Part shown: piece after piece, positions 1 through 12,707 of the stretch
How positions within the stretch are numbered: position 1 is the stretch's first letter
Layout: every line of letters starts with the position of its first letter
Assembly: GCA_027924585.1 (NCBI GenBank)
Contig: BSBM01000076.1
Coordinates: 10,958,001 to 11,022,000 of the forward strand
DNA: 64,000 nucleotides
Direction: 5' to 3'
Source: Larix kaempferi
Taxonomy: Eukaryota; Streptophyta; Pinopsida; Pinales; Pinaceae
The notes under the pieces: model-generated
What the model saw: only the letters and a program-made list of their open reading frames with translations
What the model was told of the DNA's origin: nothing
The model's database searches: none
Made by a program: the position numbers and the translations under genes

Positions 1-2829
1 ATTGATATGTTAACATAATTATTAAACCTTTAAAATTCCCTCATGTCGAATGAGGATCTTGTCTGATGTTGATCCCCTTGATTTCCCATACTTAATATCG
101 TTGTATTGTTGGATTTTATGATGGTATGGTTCTCTTGGCTTACATGGAACACCAATTTTCTCCATATCCTCCCAAATTTGAACAAAATTTGTTTTCTCCA
201 CGCCTCTAGTTGGATGTACCTTGTCATAATCTTGTGCAAGTCTTTGAATTTCATGAAGCACCTTCAAAATTGTTCTAATCCCAGCATGGAGAGAACAATA
301 TACAAGCTTAGGCATTGAGCCGGGAGTCAACTGTAATTGGCACCAACAGATTTTGAGGTTAGGAATTATTGAAATACTAAGAAGCTTAATTTCTAGTCAA
401 GATCGAATCATGAAAGTGTGTACCTTTTCATAATTTCTTCTATCAATGGGACAGTTCTTCACAATAGTCATATTTCTACGAGATAAGGTTGGTTGAATGC
501 TTGTAATATGCTCATTCTAATTTTTCTTCCCATCCTTTGCTTGGTTCCAAAACATAGTTAGATTACGAATGTTTTGGCAAGATATAAACATTAATTTCAA
601 AACTTGTAATAACTTTGCATAGCTTACAAGGAGCAATTCTGTTGACATTGCACAATATTCAGAAACACTATAGATAATATCTCCTTCTCCAATGTTGATT
701 TCATATGTAACCATGTGTATCATTTTTTTATGGCGTGTGCACCAAGGACAAAACTTATTTCCCATTGGAGAAACACTATTATTGCATACTAAACTAGATA
801 TGGCCACTACATCATGACACTCAAACAAATTAATTTTCACAACCCTTCCATTTACCATAGTGATGCCATGTTCTTAAAGCTTATTTATCCGTTTCATTAA
901 GTTCTCCTCATTTTCAGGATCAGCAGCATGTGCTAAAACTTGTCTGTATTCTTCTTTTCCATCCTATTTTCCAAGGCTTACACAAGACATCAAGCCATTG
1001 TCTTCTACTAACTCGAATAATATCTCACACGCCTTCCCGCCTCGATCATAATGTACGCGAGAATCAATACCAAGTTTGAAAGAAACTTCATTGACTATAG
1101 TTCCATACCGCTTTTCAAACGATTCAACCATAAAGGAGTCATATGACTTTACTTGCGTGACCCTAACTCCATATTTGAAACCATCAGTTCTCTCCCATCC
1201 CATATCAATATCCTTAGCTTCTTTGCTCCACTTTTTCATTTCGCTACAAACTAATGTTGGATTAACCCCCACTAGTACACCATGAGCATTAATTTTCTTA
1301 ATACATTGCAAAGCCTTATGAGTCATGCTTGATTCGATAAATACTGAAGCCATATTCCTCAGCATAAAATCCTTACAAATCTTTGCCAAAACAATTGATC
1401 GAATTTTATCAAGGAATCCATCTAGATTTTCAAGAACATCCTCAATTTTAGATTCTTCATTGTTGTTTTTGCTCATGAAGTGGTCGATTCCAGCAATAAT
1501 GTCATTCTCATCTACATCTTCAAGTGATTTTCCAGAAAACCATCTCCCAATTTCTTTAAATTTTGTCTTCCCCTCATTTAGTCTGTGGTTATACCATCCC
1601 GGCCGCTTCTTAAGATGCAATAAGGATTTCCTTGAGCGGTTTCCTAGTGACCTTCTCTTAGCATTCCTAGTTTCATTTGCTACAGACCCTTCTGGAATTG
1701 CTACTACAACTTGACCAATTGTAGAATTTTGATTTTATGTAGTTTCATTTCTATCCATTTCTTCATGAAATTCAATTATTTCAGTTGTTCCATGTCTTCC
1801 ACTTGCATCCAAGTTCATAACAGGTTCATTTTCCAATTGCTTCTCATTGGGCTCTACACTTTGATCCCCTTCATCATTTTGCAAAAGAAGGTTCATTTGT
1901 TGGTACATATTTTTATTTTGCAACTCAACGTTCAATGGAATGGCAACATGTAATGGGACCCTCGCATTCTCTGGAACATAGTTCATTCTTTCATAAATAT
2001 TTCCACTTTGTGCATTACCATTCCCTTCAACTGAAATTGGAGACAAAGGCTGCCTCTGTTGTCCAATAACATTGTTGTTTGTCAATGAAATGGAAACATG
2101 TAATGGGACCCTCGCATTCTCTGGAACAGAGTTCATTCTTTCATAAATATTTCCACTTTGTGCATTAACATTCCCTTCAAATGCAATTGGAGACAAAGGT
2201 TGCCTCTGTTGTCCAGCAACATTGATGTTTGTCAATGAAATGGAAGCATGTAATGGGACCCTCACGTTATCTGGAATAGAGTTCATTCTTTCATAAATAT
2301 TTCCACTTCCTGCATAAACATCCCTTCAACTGCAATTGGAGACAAAGGTTGCCTCTGTTGTCCAGCAACATTGTTGTTTGTCAATGAAATGGAAGCATGT
2401 AATGGGACCCTCACATTCTCTAGAACAAAGTTCATTCTTTCATAAATATTTTCACTTTGTGCATTAACATTCCCTTCAATTGCAATTGGAGACAAAGGTT
2501 GCCTCTGTTGTCCAGCAACATTGTTGTTTGTCATTGGTTGCTTACATTGAGGAAATTGAGTTTGAAGAATGGATGGATGATTGCTTGTTGTTTGAGGGAA
2601 ACTTGTGGACTTGTTCTGTGGTACGGAGTTCTGATCTTGAAATCCTTGACATTGTCCATGAGCAAAAAATTGTGTTGTCTTTTTACCTCTACCATGAGTG
2701 AATTGAAGGACAATGTCACGTGGTTCCAAAGTTGGAAGTTTTGAGTAATCTAGACCCTTACGTCGACCTCTTTTCCGAGGAATATTTTGTTGAGATGGCT
2801 CATTTGAATGATCCATTGATGAGATACTC
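1..2829 (-). pseudogene. Decayed spliced gene of unknown family with 50-residue repeats
   Basis: I do not recognise the family. A probable start is the ATG at 2814-2816, just downstream of a splice-acceptor-like TTTTGCAG. The N-terminus is basic (RKRGRRKG), then Q/N-rich, then about four 50-residue repeats. A charged segment follows (LHLKKRPGWYNHRLNEGK near 1620). One frame runs from about 2286 to 517, broken by stops at 1735-1737, at 964-966 and near 870. A one-base loss near 2310, inside a repeat, shifts the frame of the first part. A clean intron lies at 331-423 (donor GTACAC, acceptor TTACAG), and the downstream exon stays open from 330 to the stop at 22-24. The length, intron and tandem repeats argue for a once-real gene, but a transposon-borne gene is equally possible. 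No catalytic motif is visible. Confidence 0.55.
1930..2540 (-). repeat. 150-bp coding tandem repeat, about 4 copies
   Basis: The marker GTTCATTCTTTCATAAATAT recurs at 1981, 2131, 2281 and 2430, so the period is 150, 150 and 149 bp. The unit is an exact multiple of three and encodes a 50-residue repeat containing GQQRQPLSPI and NIYERMN. The 149-bp step is the single-base deletion that causes the frameshift in the host pseudogene. Confidence 0.9.
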
Positions 2830-2849
2830 TGCAAAATAAACAAAAACAA

Positions 2850-3499
2850 TCAATATTGGCATTAGATTTCAGACATAATTTCTCTAATTAGAAAAAACTG
2901 AAATATATCATAAATGTAATTTTACACTAAGAGGTCGGCAAGGCTTTGGGCATATGGAAGATAAAGGAAAATATCAATGGCGAAGTTCAGGAATCTTACC
3001 ATAGACCGTTCATAGAATGACCATATCTGACAGAGGCTCTTCAACAACTTCAAGATCTTTCATTTTTTTCCCTTTTTGTTATTTCACAGAAATTTGTCTC
3101 ACCCAGTTTTTTGCTCTTTTAGCAAAACTCGGAGTCCTTCTCAGAGGACAATTTTGTCATAATCTGTTAATATGTTTGTTAAACAAGCAGATAGTGTTTT
3201 TAAGGGTCAGTATCAGAAATGTAAAAATCTAAATGCATCAGAAACATAAAAGAAGACTACAGGTCTATCCAAAAGGCAAGAAATATCATAAATACAATCC
3301 TTACAAAGTTTAGCTATAGAATGTAATTTTGTTCTCGTTGGATGAAATAAAATTACTTTTTTTTCCAAGAAAAAAAAATGTAATTTTACACTTAGATTTA
3401 ACTTGTAATTTTACACTCTAAGAAACGTAATGTTGTGCAACAAAAATTCAAATTTATGCCATTTTGCACCCTACCATAAAATTAGTTCACTCTGCCATT
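2850..3499. other. No gene seen
   Basis: AT-rich sequence with A and T runs near 3355-3380. It probably holds upstream or intronic sequence of the minus-strand pseudogene. I see no coding signal. Confidence 0.5.
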
Positions 3500-6400
3500 G
3501 ACTAATTTTTGAGACACAGTCTCTAGTAAAGGAGATATTTTCCATCAAAAACAACCATTCTGCTTGTTTTGCACCCTCCCAGAAAAATGCTCGGCATTGG
3601 AAAAATTGGTGAAGTGTTGAAAAAAATGGCTTAAGTAGGCTTGGAAAAATTCCCACCATTTCCCACCTGTGAGGGATAATTTTTTTAGGAAAGCATCGTA
3701 TTGGAGATTGATGACTTATGAACATGAACACTATTGAGTATAATTGTCATTAATGACAAAAGATATGATGACATGGCATGTATGATGATGTGGCATGGTT
3801 GAAGAGGATTCAAATACACCTAATGGTGCTCTTGTATCTTCATGATGTCATTATTACAATTTTACCTAGTTATATAGATATTTTTCAGTTTGGAGAAATT
3901 CTAAAAAATGGCCAAGTGTTGGAAAATTGGTCCAAGTGGCCTTGGGAAATTTCCCGTCGCACCCCATAGGAGAATGATAAAAATTATCTAAAAATATCAT
4001 GCTATATCTTGTTCAAAAGTATATCTTACCATGGTCTCAGTTCTCAAAGAGGGTGTTTGATGACAAAGTTAACGGCCTTCCAAAATAGGGTTTCAGGCTA
4101 TTTTTGCACCAGTGGTAGTAAAATGGCCCAAGTGGCCTCAGGAAAATGCCCGACATAATTCATAGGTTAAGGTAAATGCCCATTCCATAGTGTCAAGCTG
4201 TAGCTTCTTGATTTTTATACTTGAAAATGGTCTCAACTTGTCTTGAGAATGTCTGAGGAGAAAGTTATGGGTCTGCCAAAACAGTGTTTCAGGTAGATTG
4301 CTTCAGTCTAGGAAAATGCAGAAATTGTCTAAGTATAAAATTACTGGTAAAAATGCCTGAGTGACCTCATTAAAATGCCCGCCATTTTCTTTGGTTGATG
4401 TCTTAAAATATTTTGAGGGTATGGATCTATAAAAATTTTATTGGTGCATCCAACCATATCATTGGTTTGTCTAAAGATTCTTTGTAGGTGAAGATATTTA
4501 TCTGCCAAAAGTGCCTCCTAGCTTGATTTGCACTACTCCAGAAAAGTGTCCGTCGAGGAGAGAGAAAGAATTTTCAGAGGATGAAATTGGTCTGGATGGA
4601 ATCACCTTGTTGGCCTCTATCCATTGGGTGTCTCACACTTCCAATTTGATGAAAATAAAAATCTCATGTTACCCTAGGGTTTGACAATTTTTTGTCCAAG
4701 TGTTGAATTACTAGTTTAAAAAACTAGTTTCAAATGCCCACTAGATGATGTGTGTGTATCAACAAATTTAAAGGGTAACATGGATATGTTCCTTTTCGAA
4801 GTGGTTATCCATCCATGATTTCCTTTTTCCTTATGATGGTCACATGTGCAAGAAATTAACCTACCAAAGTGAGAAAAAACTTTTTTTGAATATTAAGAAC
4901 AAGTGAAATTAGGCTAGGTATTAAAATCACAAGGTTAAGCAGCTATTTGGAAATTCCCGCCAGGAACTGTCTTTGTGGGGATAAATTCATCAGTTGACAT
5001 GAACTTGTTCCTTGTTGAAGTAGATATCCATTCATGGTTTCAGTTTACTTCCTGATATTCACATGTGCAAGAAATCAACCTGCCAAAGTAGGAAAAATAT
5101 TGTTTTGCATATTAAGAACAAAAGAAATTTGGTTAAGTCTTAAAATCACAAAGCTAAGGGGCCATTTGGAAATGCCCACCAGGAGGTGTCCTTGTGCTCA
5201 TAAATTCATCAATTGGCATGGGATTAAGTAGGCTTGGAATAAGTCCCACCATTTCCCACCTGTGAGGGATAATTTTTTTAGGAAAGCATTGTATTGGAGG
5301 TGGGTGACATATGAACATGAACACTGTTGAGTATAATTGTCATCGATGCCAAAAGTATTCATTAATGACAAATGATATGATGACATGGCATGTATTCATG
5401 CTATATATTGTTGAAGAGACTATCTTACCATGGTCTCAGTTCTCAAATCGGGTGTTTGATGACAAAGTTAAAGGCCTTCCAAAAGAGGGTTTCAAGTTGT
5501 TTTTGCACCAGTGGTAGTACAATGTCCCAAGTGGCCTCGGGAAAATACCCGCCATAATTCATAAGCTAAGGAAAATGCTCGCCCCATAGTGTCAGGCTGT
5601 ATCTTGTTGACTTGTCTACTTGATAATAGTCTCAGATTGTCTTGAGAGTGTCTGAAAAGGAAGTTATGGGTCTGCCAAAACAGTGTTTCAGGCATATTGC
5701 TCCAGTCTAGGAAAATGCAAAAATTGTCCCAAGTATAAAATTACTGGTAAAAATTCTTGAGTGGCCTCAGTAAAATGCCCTCCATTTCCTGTGGTTGATT
5801 TCTTTAAAATTTTTGAGGGTATGGGTCTCTAGACTGTTGATTGGTGCATCCAACCATATCATTGGTGTGTCCAAAGAGTCTCTTTAGGTGAATATATTGA
5901 TATGCCAAAATTGCCTCCTAACTAGATTTGCCCTGCTCCAAAAACCTGTCCGTGGAAGAGAGAGAAAGAAGTTTCAAAGGATAAAATTGGTATGGATGGA
6001 ATCACCTTGTTGGCCTCTATCCATTGGGTGTCTCACACTTCCAATTTGATGAAAATAAAAATCTCAGGTTACCCTAGGGTTTGACAATTTTTTTTTCCAA
6101 GTGCTGAATTAGTAGTTTAAAAAACTAGTTTCAAATGCTCGTTAGATGATGTGTGTGTATCAAAAAATTTAAAGGGTGACATGGATTTGTTCCTTGTTGA
6201 AGTAGTTATCTAGCCATGCTTTCATTTTGTCTTGTGATGGTCACATGTGCAAGAAATTAACCTTCCAAAGTGAGAAAAAACGTGTTTTGCATATTAAGAA
6301 CAAGTGAAATTTGGCTAAGTGTTAAAATCACAAGGTTAAGGGGCTATTTGGAAATGCCCACCAGGAACTGTCCTTGTTGGGATAAATTCATCAGTTGACA

Positions 6401-6880
6401 TGAATTTCTTCCTTGTTGAAGTAGCTATCTATTCATGGTTTCGGTTCACTTCCTGATAGTCACATGTGCAAGAAATTCTCTAGTAAAGGAGATATTTTCC
6501 TGCCAAAACAGTCATTCTACTTGTTTTGCACCCTCAAAGAACCATGCTCGCCATTGGAAAAATTGGTTAAGTGTTGAAAAAAAGGGCTTAAGTAGGCTTG
6601 GAAAAATTCCCACCATTTCCCACCAATGGCTACTCTAATCCCGACTGTAATAGCATAAGCTTGTAGGTGGATGATTTATTCACTTGGCCTCTGACTCCTT
6701 CTGGAAAAAGATTCTTTGGTAATGGAGGTATTTTTCTCCCAAAACAAAAATTTGGCCTGATTTGCGCCTTCGAGGAAAAATGCTCACCAGTGTTGAAAAA
6801 CAGGGCTCAAGTAGACTTGGGATAAAAAAATTCTCTCCTCTGAGGGATGAAGAATTTCTGAAAGAATAAGCTTGCATGTG
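3500..6880. repeat. Tandem duplication, period about 1.39 kb, non-coding
   Basis: Long stretches recur about 1,390 bp apart. Examples are TACCATGGTCTCAGTTCTCA near 4027 and 5426, TTACCCTAGGGTTTGACAA near 4673 and 6069, and the TTCCCACCTGTGAGGGATAA block near 3659 and 5257. A third partial copy of the block with GCACCCTC and TTGGAAAAATTGGT appears near 6525. Within each unit a short motif, roughly AAATGCCCGCCA, is scattered many times. All frames are short and none resembles a known protein. It may be an old duplicated LTR or an intron. Confidence 0.75.
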
Positions 6881-7796
6881 GATGTTTTACGCACTTGACC
6901 ATTATTATTGCATTTCATAAAAACATCATTTCCAGAAATTTAGAGAGTCAACCAATTGTTTTATATAATCACTGTCAAATTCATAATTAAGATGAATTTT
7001 CTAGCCTACACGACATACCTTCAACACAATGAAATTTTCGAAATAAGTTTTTACCTCGATGAATTTTCAGGAATTTTCTTTGTTGTGAGTCGTCTTGATG
7101 GCCAAAGGTAAGGACGGATACAATGGCATTGTTTCGTTCTTTCATCACCATGCCAAATATCACCGCCAAAAAAAATGATTTTCAAAAAACATTCCCAATA
7201 TTATTTCTTCCATGATTTTTTTTTTTAATCATTATCGGTTTAATTTCTTCCCTGGATTATTTTTCGATTCCCCGCCAAATGGGTGATCGGTTGTGAATGC
7301 CCAACCAATTTCAATTTAGGATAAGTTTCTCAGTTTATTACCAGTCATATCATGCTCAGGAATGGATGCTCCACCACTCCTATCACATAATTGCACCATC
7401 GTTTTCTTAAATACTTAGAAATTAAAAACTATTTTACTTCCAGGTTTCACTCATGGATTACGCTAGTTATTGAATGTGATTTAGAGTTTCAAGAATGTAA
7501 CACCCACCTTCGTAGCTGCCTAACTCATGTTGATCCTTCGTTAACTCTTCTATTTGCCGGAAAATGTCCCGATTTGTCGAGAAATGGTGCCCAATAAAAA
7601 TTTTCTAGCCACATACTTTTGTGATTAGTTGACCCAGTCACCGTCTTCACAATAAAAAAATATTATTTCCTCAACCATGTGGAGAATTTTAACCAATTAA
7701 AAAAAGGATATTTTTACAAAGAAAGCATCTTTTGGCAGTGTTACTAATGAAATAGGATACATGCTAGTTATGGGTAGAATGTTATGCACCCTTCCC
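6881..7796. other. No gene seen
   Basis: AT-rich sequence with poly-T near 7220-7230 and no convincing reading frame. The minus-strand pol genes expected downstream of the gag remnant at 7797 are absent here. Confidence 0.5.
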
Positions 7797-8593
7797 TTAC
7801 AACTTAGGGATGTCCAAAGGGAGTTTGGTAGGCATGGGAGGCCATGTGGGGTCATGTCGGATCGGATCGTTGGTCAATCGGGCCAGGTCAGGGAGGTTGA
7901 GACTATCCATGAATGGAAAACTAGTAGAAGGATGTGACATGGTCGTAGGGGCGTGTGTGCTAGTCATAGTGGCAATTGTGGGGCCACTGACCCCAGGGGG
8001 TGGAGCAATGGTGTGGGTCATGCCATGGATCAAGGGACCTCCAATGAAAGGTGGGGGAATTGTGTAGGAAGGACCAGTGCCCCCAAGTGTGCTACTAGTC
8101 ACCAAAGGGACTGTAGTTGGAACTGATCCACTACCCATATGTATGTAAGTAGTGACATAGATGCTAGGTGTAGGTCCTGTAGATGGTATAGCAGGAATGG
8201 ATGCTGAAGTGGTAGTTGGGTTAGTGGTGGAACCACCACCAACAATCCCTCTAGAAAATAGGTTTGGATTCACGCCTGTCATGTGGCTATATGGAGTTGT
8301 GTATATGGATAAATATAATTCGGAATAAGAGGTAAAATAAGGGTTGTCGTGATGAGTATCCGGTGACAAGGCTGTGTGCCTGTGACAGGTGCGGTCAAGT
8401 GAACCGTGCTATGGGGATAGCCCCCGTAGGCGACGAGAATGTCTCGGTGAATGAATGGTGATAGTTTTAAATGTGTTGAGGGGTTGTGGTGAATAAAATG
8501 ATCAAAAATACTAGTGCAACCGTGTGTGCAAAATGAGAGCTCAAAAAATATGGCACTCAGGCCAACAACAATGCTAAAAAACGCATTCTGCAA
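7797..8593 (-). pseudogene. Ty3/gypsy-like gag fragment, frameshifted
   Basis: The 7797-8369 frame is rich in P, T, S and G and ends in PPMPTKLPLDIPKL. This resembles the entry to the plant Ty3/gypsy gag capsid domain, where a tryptophan-proline/lysine-leucine-proline segment precedes the conserved gag core. The protein stops just there, so the capsid core, zinc knuckle and all of pol are missing. The 8279-8593 frame overlaps in another register, which fits a frameshift at the 5' end. A matching LTR lies upstream on the same strand (9158-11031). The family call is inference from composition and a short motif. Confidence 0.5.
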
Positions 8594-9157
8594 CAGCGTG
8601 CTACAACAAGCGAAGCGTCAATAAAATTGTCAAAATACAAACAAGTAGCACTCCTAAAAAATAAAAAAGGTGGACTCACTAATCCAATGGGGGTATAGGA
8701 GCATGCAAACACCTATCTAAAATATATGAGAGCTCACACAAATCGTATTCCCTGCAGGGTGAGAAAGTTTACAGTCAAGCAATAAGATATGGAGAACCAA
8801 GTGGCTAAAGGATATCCCTCTACCAAGAGGGACTCTGGGTAATAATACCCCTAGAAGAATGGAAACTAAGCTACCCCGTTCATGGCACGTCTGGAAAGGT
8901 GTTCTGTAGCTTTAGTTCTTTGTTCATCGCACACCTGGTATGGGCGCCGGTATGCACGACAAACACAACGAGTTGGTGTCCTTCATTACAGAATGGAGAG
9001 CGGAATTCCACTCAGACTTTTGAAACCAGTATTGCTACTTTCCCTCCTAAGGGAAAGGCCTTCTGACAAATCGGTGTCAACCGTACCAACAAGTAGTAGG
9101 GGATTTTGGATCCCTAAAGGTCAACAACTATGTTTCAAATGTAAGTGACAAAAGGGG
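8594..9157 (-). other. Untranslated leader between LTR and gag
   Basis: This minus-strand stretch lies between the LTR and the gag remnant and has no convincing frame. I could not match the sequence beside the LTR to a familiar tRNA primer site. Confidence 0.35.
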
Positions 9158-11031
9158 TGTTATTTTGATGCCTAACCCCAACGTCCTACCTAGATACAAA
9201 GTTATTTTTGCGTTCCCCGAGTGGGGTTAAAGTTGGTTTAATTAAGTAAATTTTAAGGCTCTCTTTGGATTATGGTGACAGAGTGTGTGCACAAGTGGTG
9301 TGAACCCAATATCGTCGTATGATCAATGCTGAAATAAAATGCGGAAATAAAGTGTTGAAAGAAACAACCGAGATTGAAAAATAAAGCTTTTCTTTTTACT
9401 TTGATTTTTTCAAAACATAAAAAATGCTAACTGTTGAAAATGTATGCAGTAAATAATCCTACTGAAATATGATGCATCAGATAGAAATGCAAGAAGGATG
9501 CATGCACACTTAAATGTCTCAAATGCTACAGCAAGCAAAACAACAGAAAAAATCCAAGGCAAGTGGCGGTAAGAAAACAAGGGTTTGTTGGTGCGGACAA
9601 GGTGGTGAAAAAGGGGGAAAAATAGGGTCAAGGTGCAGTTGTGAGGCAAAACGTTGCGCTCTGGGTGCAACAAACTGTAAGGAAAAAGCGTTGAAATAGA
9701 AAAAACAGGAAAACAGGTCACGGGTTTGGGTGGAAAGGGCGTGGCTAAAATGAAGGTTTCAGGATGAGAAGTGCATGAAGGGCGTGGCTTCAGGAGAATG
9801 GGCATGCTAAACATGCAGGTTCAGGGATGATTTGCATGCTAAAAGCACGTCTAACAAGACAAATGTTGCGCTAAAATCTCAAATTCTAGGTTGAATGTGG
9901 CACTGGAAGCACAGTTGTCTGGGCGAAATACGCGCTAAAAGAGCAGGTCTAGGTGGGAACTCAGCGCTTGGGGCATGGCTTGAGGACTGGAATATGCACT
10001 TGGGATGCATGTTCCATGCCGATAGGTGTGCCGAGGAGCACAGGTGTCGGGCCGAAATTCACACGCAAGGTGTAGGAAAACAACAGAAAGTTTCGGGTCG
10101 ATCCATAAAAACAGAACTACTGGAAATTACTGTAAGGGATAGGGCCATATCTGCAACAGGAATATGATCAAGAAAATAACAACTACATAAACTAAAATAA
10201 TAATAAAAAGATTCTATGGGAATCGACCCAGTGGATTCACCAAAACTGTAGCTAGTGTTTTCACACTAGCTCATGCTAAAGAGCACATACTGAGGATTCA
10301 GGAACCCTTAGTAACAGTTCATGTAAATGAGTAAAAACCAGTAAATAAGAAAATGATAACTATTATATGTGGATGCAATAATAAAAATAAAACCAAAACA
10401 AACTAACTACTGCAGTAATAAAATAAATAGGAACCCATGAATGAAAATTTGATTTTCTGTGTTAATGTGAAGGTTACCTCAAAAGGTGAGGTTGTGGGAG
10501 CCCTTGCAGTCGTACGTTGAGTAGTGCACCAAGTCTCCAGGGTTCCTTGCTCTTCTCCAAATTCTCAATGGGTTGGCCAAGTTTCAACAAGATGGGCACA
10601 AAAGCTTAAAATGGTGAGCTAGAGTGTTGTAGGAAATTGGGAAGCACAAGGGTATGAAGAGTGAATGATGTTTAAAATGGGAGGCCTCCATCACCTTTTT
10701 ATAGCAATTTTGGGTGGTGGAGTATTGGCCCATGGTTTTGGGTAACCAGTAGTAATTGTTTATGGTATTTGATATTTGCCCTCTTTTTTGAATTTATTTT
10801 GACTTTTTTCCCTTTTTTCTTTTCTTTTAGGGATTTTGGACCCTTTTTTGAGGGATTTTAACCATTTTGAAGGAATTTATTTATTTTTTGAGGGAAATAA
10901 TGAGTTTTTAGCCCATTTGGTTACCAATTTAGGGTTTTTTGAGGTTTTGGAGGCCAAAAATGTAGGAAAAGTGGACAAATGGGTTATGTGACTAGGGAGA
11001 TGAGCTAATGAACAATTTTTGGGTGTTAACA
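9158..11031 (-). mobile_element. Probable Ty3/gypsy LTR, 1.87 kb
   Basis: The plus-strand ends are TGTTA at 9158 and TTAACA at 11031, giving the inverted termini expected of an LTR. On the minus strand a good TATA box (TATAAAAAGG) lies about 330 bp inside the 5' end, where a U3 promoter should be. The gag-like frame follows downstream on the same strand. No second LTR is visible, and the 3' half of the element is lost, so the boundaries are tentative. Confidence 0.5.
10694..10703 (-). promoter_or_regulatory. TATA box in U3 of the minus-strand LTR
   Basis: The minus-strand sequence is TATAAAAAGG. By the usual spacing, transcription would start near 10665. It supports orientation and assignment as a U3/R boundary. 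Confidence 0.5.
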
Positions 11032-11279
11032 ATCACCCTTTACATTATTAATCCATGTAAAATGAGGAAAGAGGTAAAACCACTTAGGGAAAATGCTCCC
11101 TCTAAAATGGACATAAAATACACCAAAAATAAACTACTCCAAAACACAAGTAGGTGTGAACTTTTTCATATGTTTGGAGGAACCTTCTTCTTGGGAAGAA
11201 GAGGAATTTGCTCAATTAAATCATGTACATGTACAACTACATGATGGAAAATGGAGCAATGTAGAACAACTGAGTAACA

Positions 11280-11861
11280 CTAATAGTAGAGTGAAGGCTG
11301 CTCTTCAGACTTGATCTTCGAACCAACCAGGGTTCCAGGTCCAAAAGATACTTGATATGCTTGAGAATAACTGACCCCAAGCGAATCATAAGGCTCTTGA
11401 AGCATCAAATTCAAATCATTAGAGTTGTAATCATCTCCAATAAAGAGGAACAAGAGTCCCAAGTGTGCTAATGTGATGGCTAAGGATTCTCCATCTTCTG
11501 TGCAACTTTGAAAATCGGTGATAGCAATCATATAGGAATACATAAGAATCATGGATCCAAGGAGAGCGAATGCTACAACTTTAAGCTTTGATCCTTCTTC
11601 CAAAACATCCAATGGATCACTCTTTCGCACACTAGCAGAATCAACAAAAGAATCATGGAAGAATAATGATGAGAGATGGAAGAAATTCTCACGGAAAATA
11701 GCTTCATGGAAAACAGAGGAAGCCATAGAGGAAGAAAGTTGAACTGGATCATTTGTTGAGTCTTCTTCCATTTCTTCATGTAATTGCAAACAACACTTTT
11801 TGAATTTCCTTAATTCGACAGCATACCTGAAAGAGGCCAAAAGTTGAAACCAAATGACCAA
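11280..11861 (-). pseudogene. Exon-like fragment of an unknown membrane protein
   Basis: An open frame of 193 codons starts just inside a possible splice acceptor (CTCTTTCAG followed by GTATGC, near 11825). The first half is acidic and serine-rich. Two hydrophobic stretches follow: VVAFALLGSMILMYSYMIAI and, after a short acidic loop, LAITLAHLGLLFLFIG. They look like two membrane segments. The frame ends with a stop at 11280. It does not resemble gag or pol. It lies about 50 bp downstream of an exact tRNA-iMet primer site on the same strand, where a gag gene is normally found. A captured host exon inside a retroelement is therefore possible. I cannot name the parent gene. Confidence 0.45.
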
Positions 11862-11909
11862 AGGTAATAACTAGAAGCAACTATCAAAATTGTTTTCAAT
11901 TATAGACTA

Positions 11910-11921
11910 GCTCTGATACCA
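11910..11921 (-). other. Primer-binding site, tRNA-iMet type
   Basis: The minus-strand sequence TGGTATCAGAGC is the standard plant retroelement site complementary to initiator tRNA-Met. It directly abuts an LTR-like sequence on its upstream side. Confidence 0.75.
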
Positions 11922-12674
11922 TATTATAATTTAGATTGCACAACAATCACAACACTAGGTTCTGATACATGTGACAATCCAAACTAGATCTAGATATCAA
12001 ACACAATCTCACTTAGAATTATTTCCACAAAGAGATAGCAAGAATAGAGAATAAATATTGAACAAAACACTAGAGGAAAATCACTCTAGTGGGAAGAATT
12101 CAACTCTGATATTATTCATTAACATGAGTACAATATATATATATATGCTCTCAAGAGACAAAATTGAGAGGCTTAGTGGAAATTTAAGTAGCTCACAATA
12201 ATGAGGCTTAGATTGGACCAATTCACCCATCAATGGCATTAGACAAAGTGTAACTCATAGATTGGGTCATAATGAGGTTCAATGAACATAAATGGACCAT
12301 GAGAAGGTTAGGATAGTCAAGATATAGTGAAAGGTACCATTATGAGGGTGCATGGGTGAGTAGTTGGTTAAGTAGTGGCCATTAATGCACAAGTTGACCA
12401 AATAATTAAGAGGTCGCACTCGATCTCCTTAAAACAAGGAAATGCAATAAATCCCACATAAATGCAATGTAGTGGGTCACATTGACTCATAAAATGATGG
12501 AAATGAGTGGATAAGTGGACAAACAAGACTGCATGGATATATCACTAGTCTAAGGTGGTCAAATGTGGACAAACTATGGTCCAATACACTAGACTAGGCA
12601 TTGGGAGGCCAAATAACACAAGGTGGAACAACATGAAGGTCCATGGCATGTATATGATGGGAATATTGTTCTAA
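11922..12674 (-). mobile_element. LTR, about 753 bp, Ty1/copia-like ends
   Basis: On the minus strand it begins TGTTAGAACAATATTCCC at 12674 and ends just before the primer site at 11922. The expected TAACA terminus is degraded to TAATA. No partner LTR is seen to the left, so the element is truncated or interrupted by the neighbouring gypsy-like LTR. Confidence 0.6.
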
Positions 12675-12707
12675 CACTCATTTAGGTTCTGTCGAAATCT
12701 TACTTTC

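Noticed and set aside
9895-10167. 90-codon plus-strand frame inside the gypsy-like LTR
   Set aside because: It is antisense to the LTR, has no motif, and its length is expected by chance in this GC-richer stretch.
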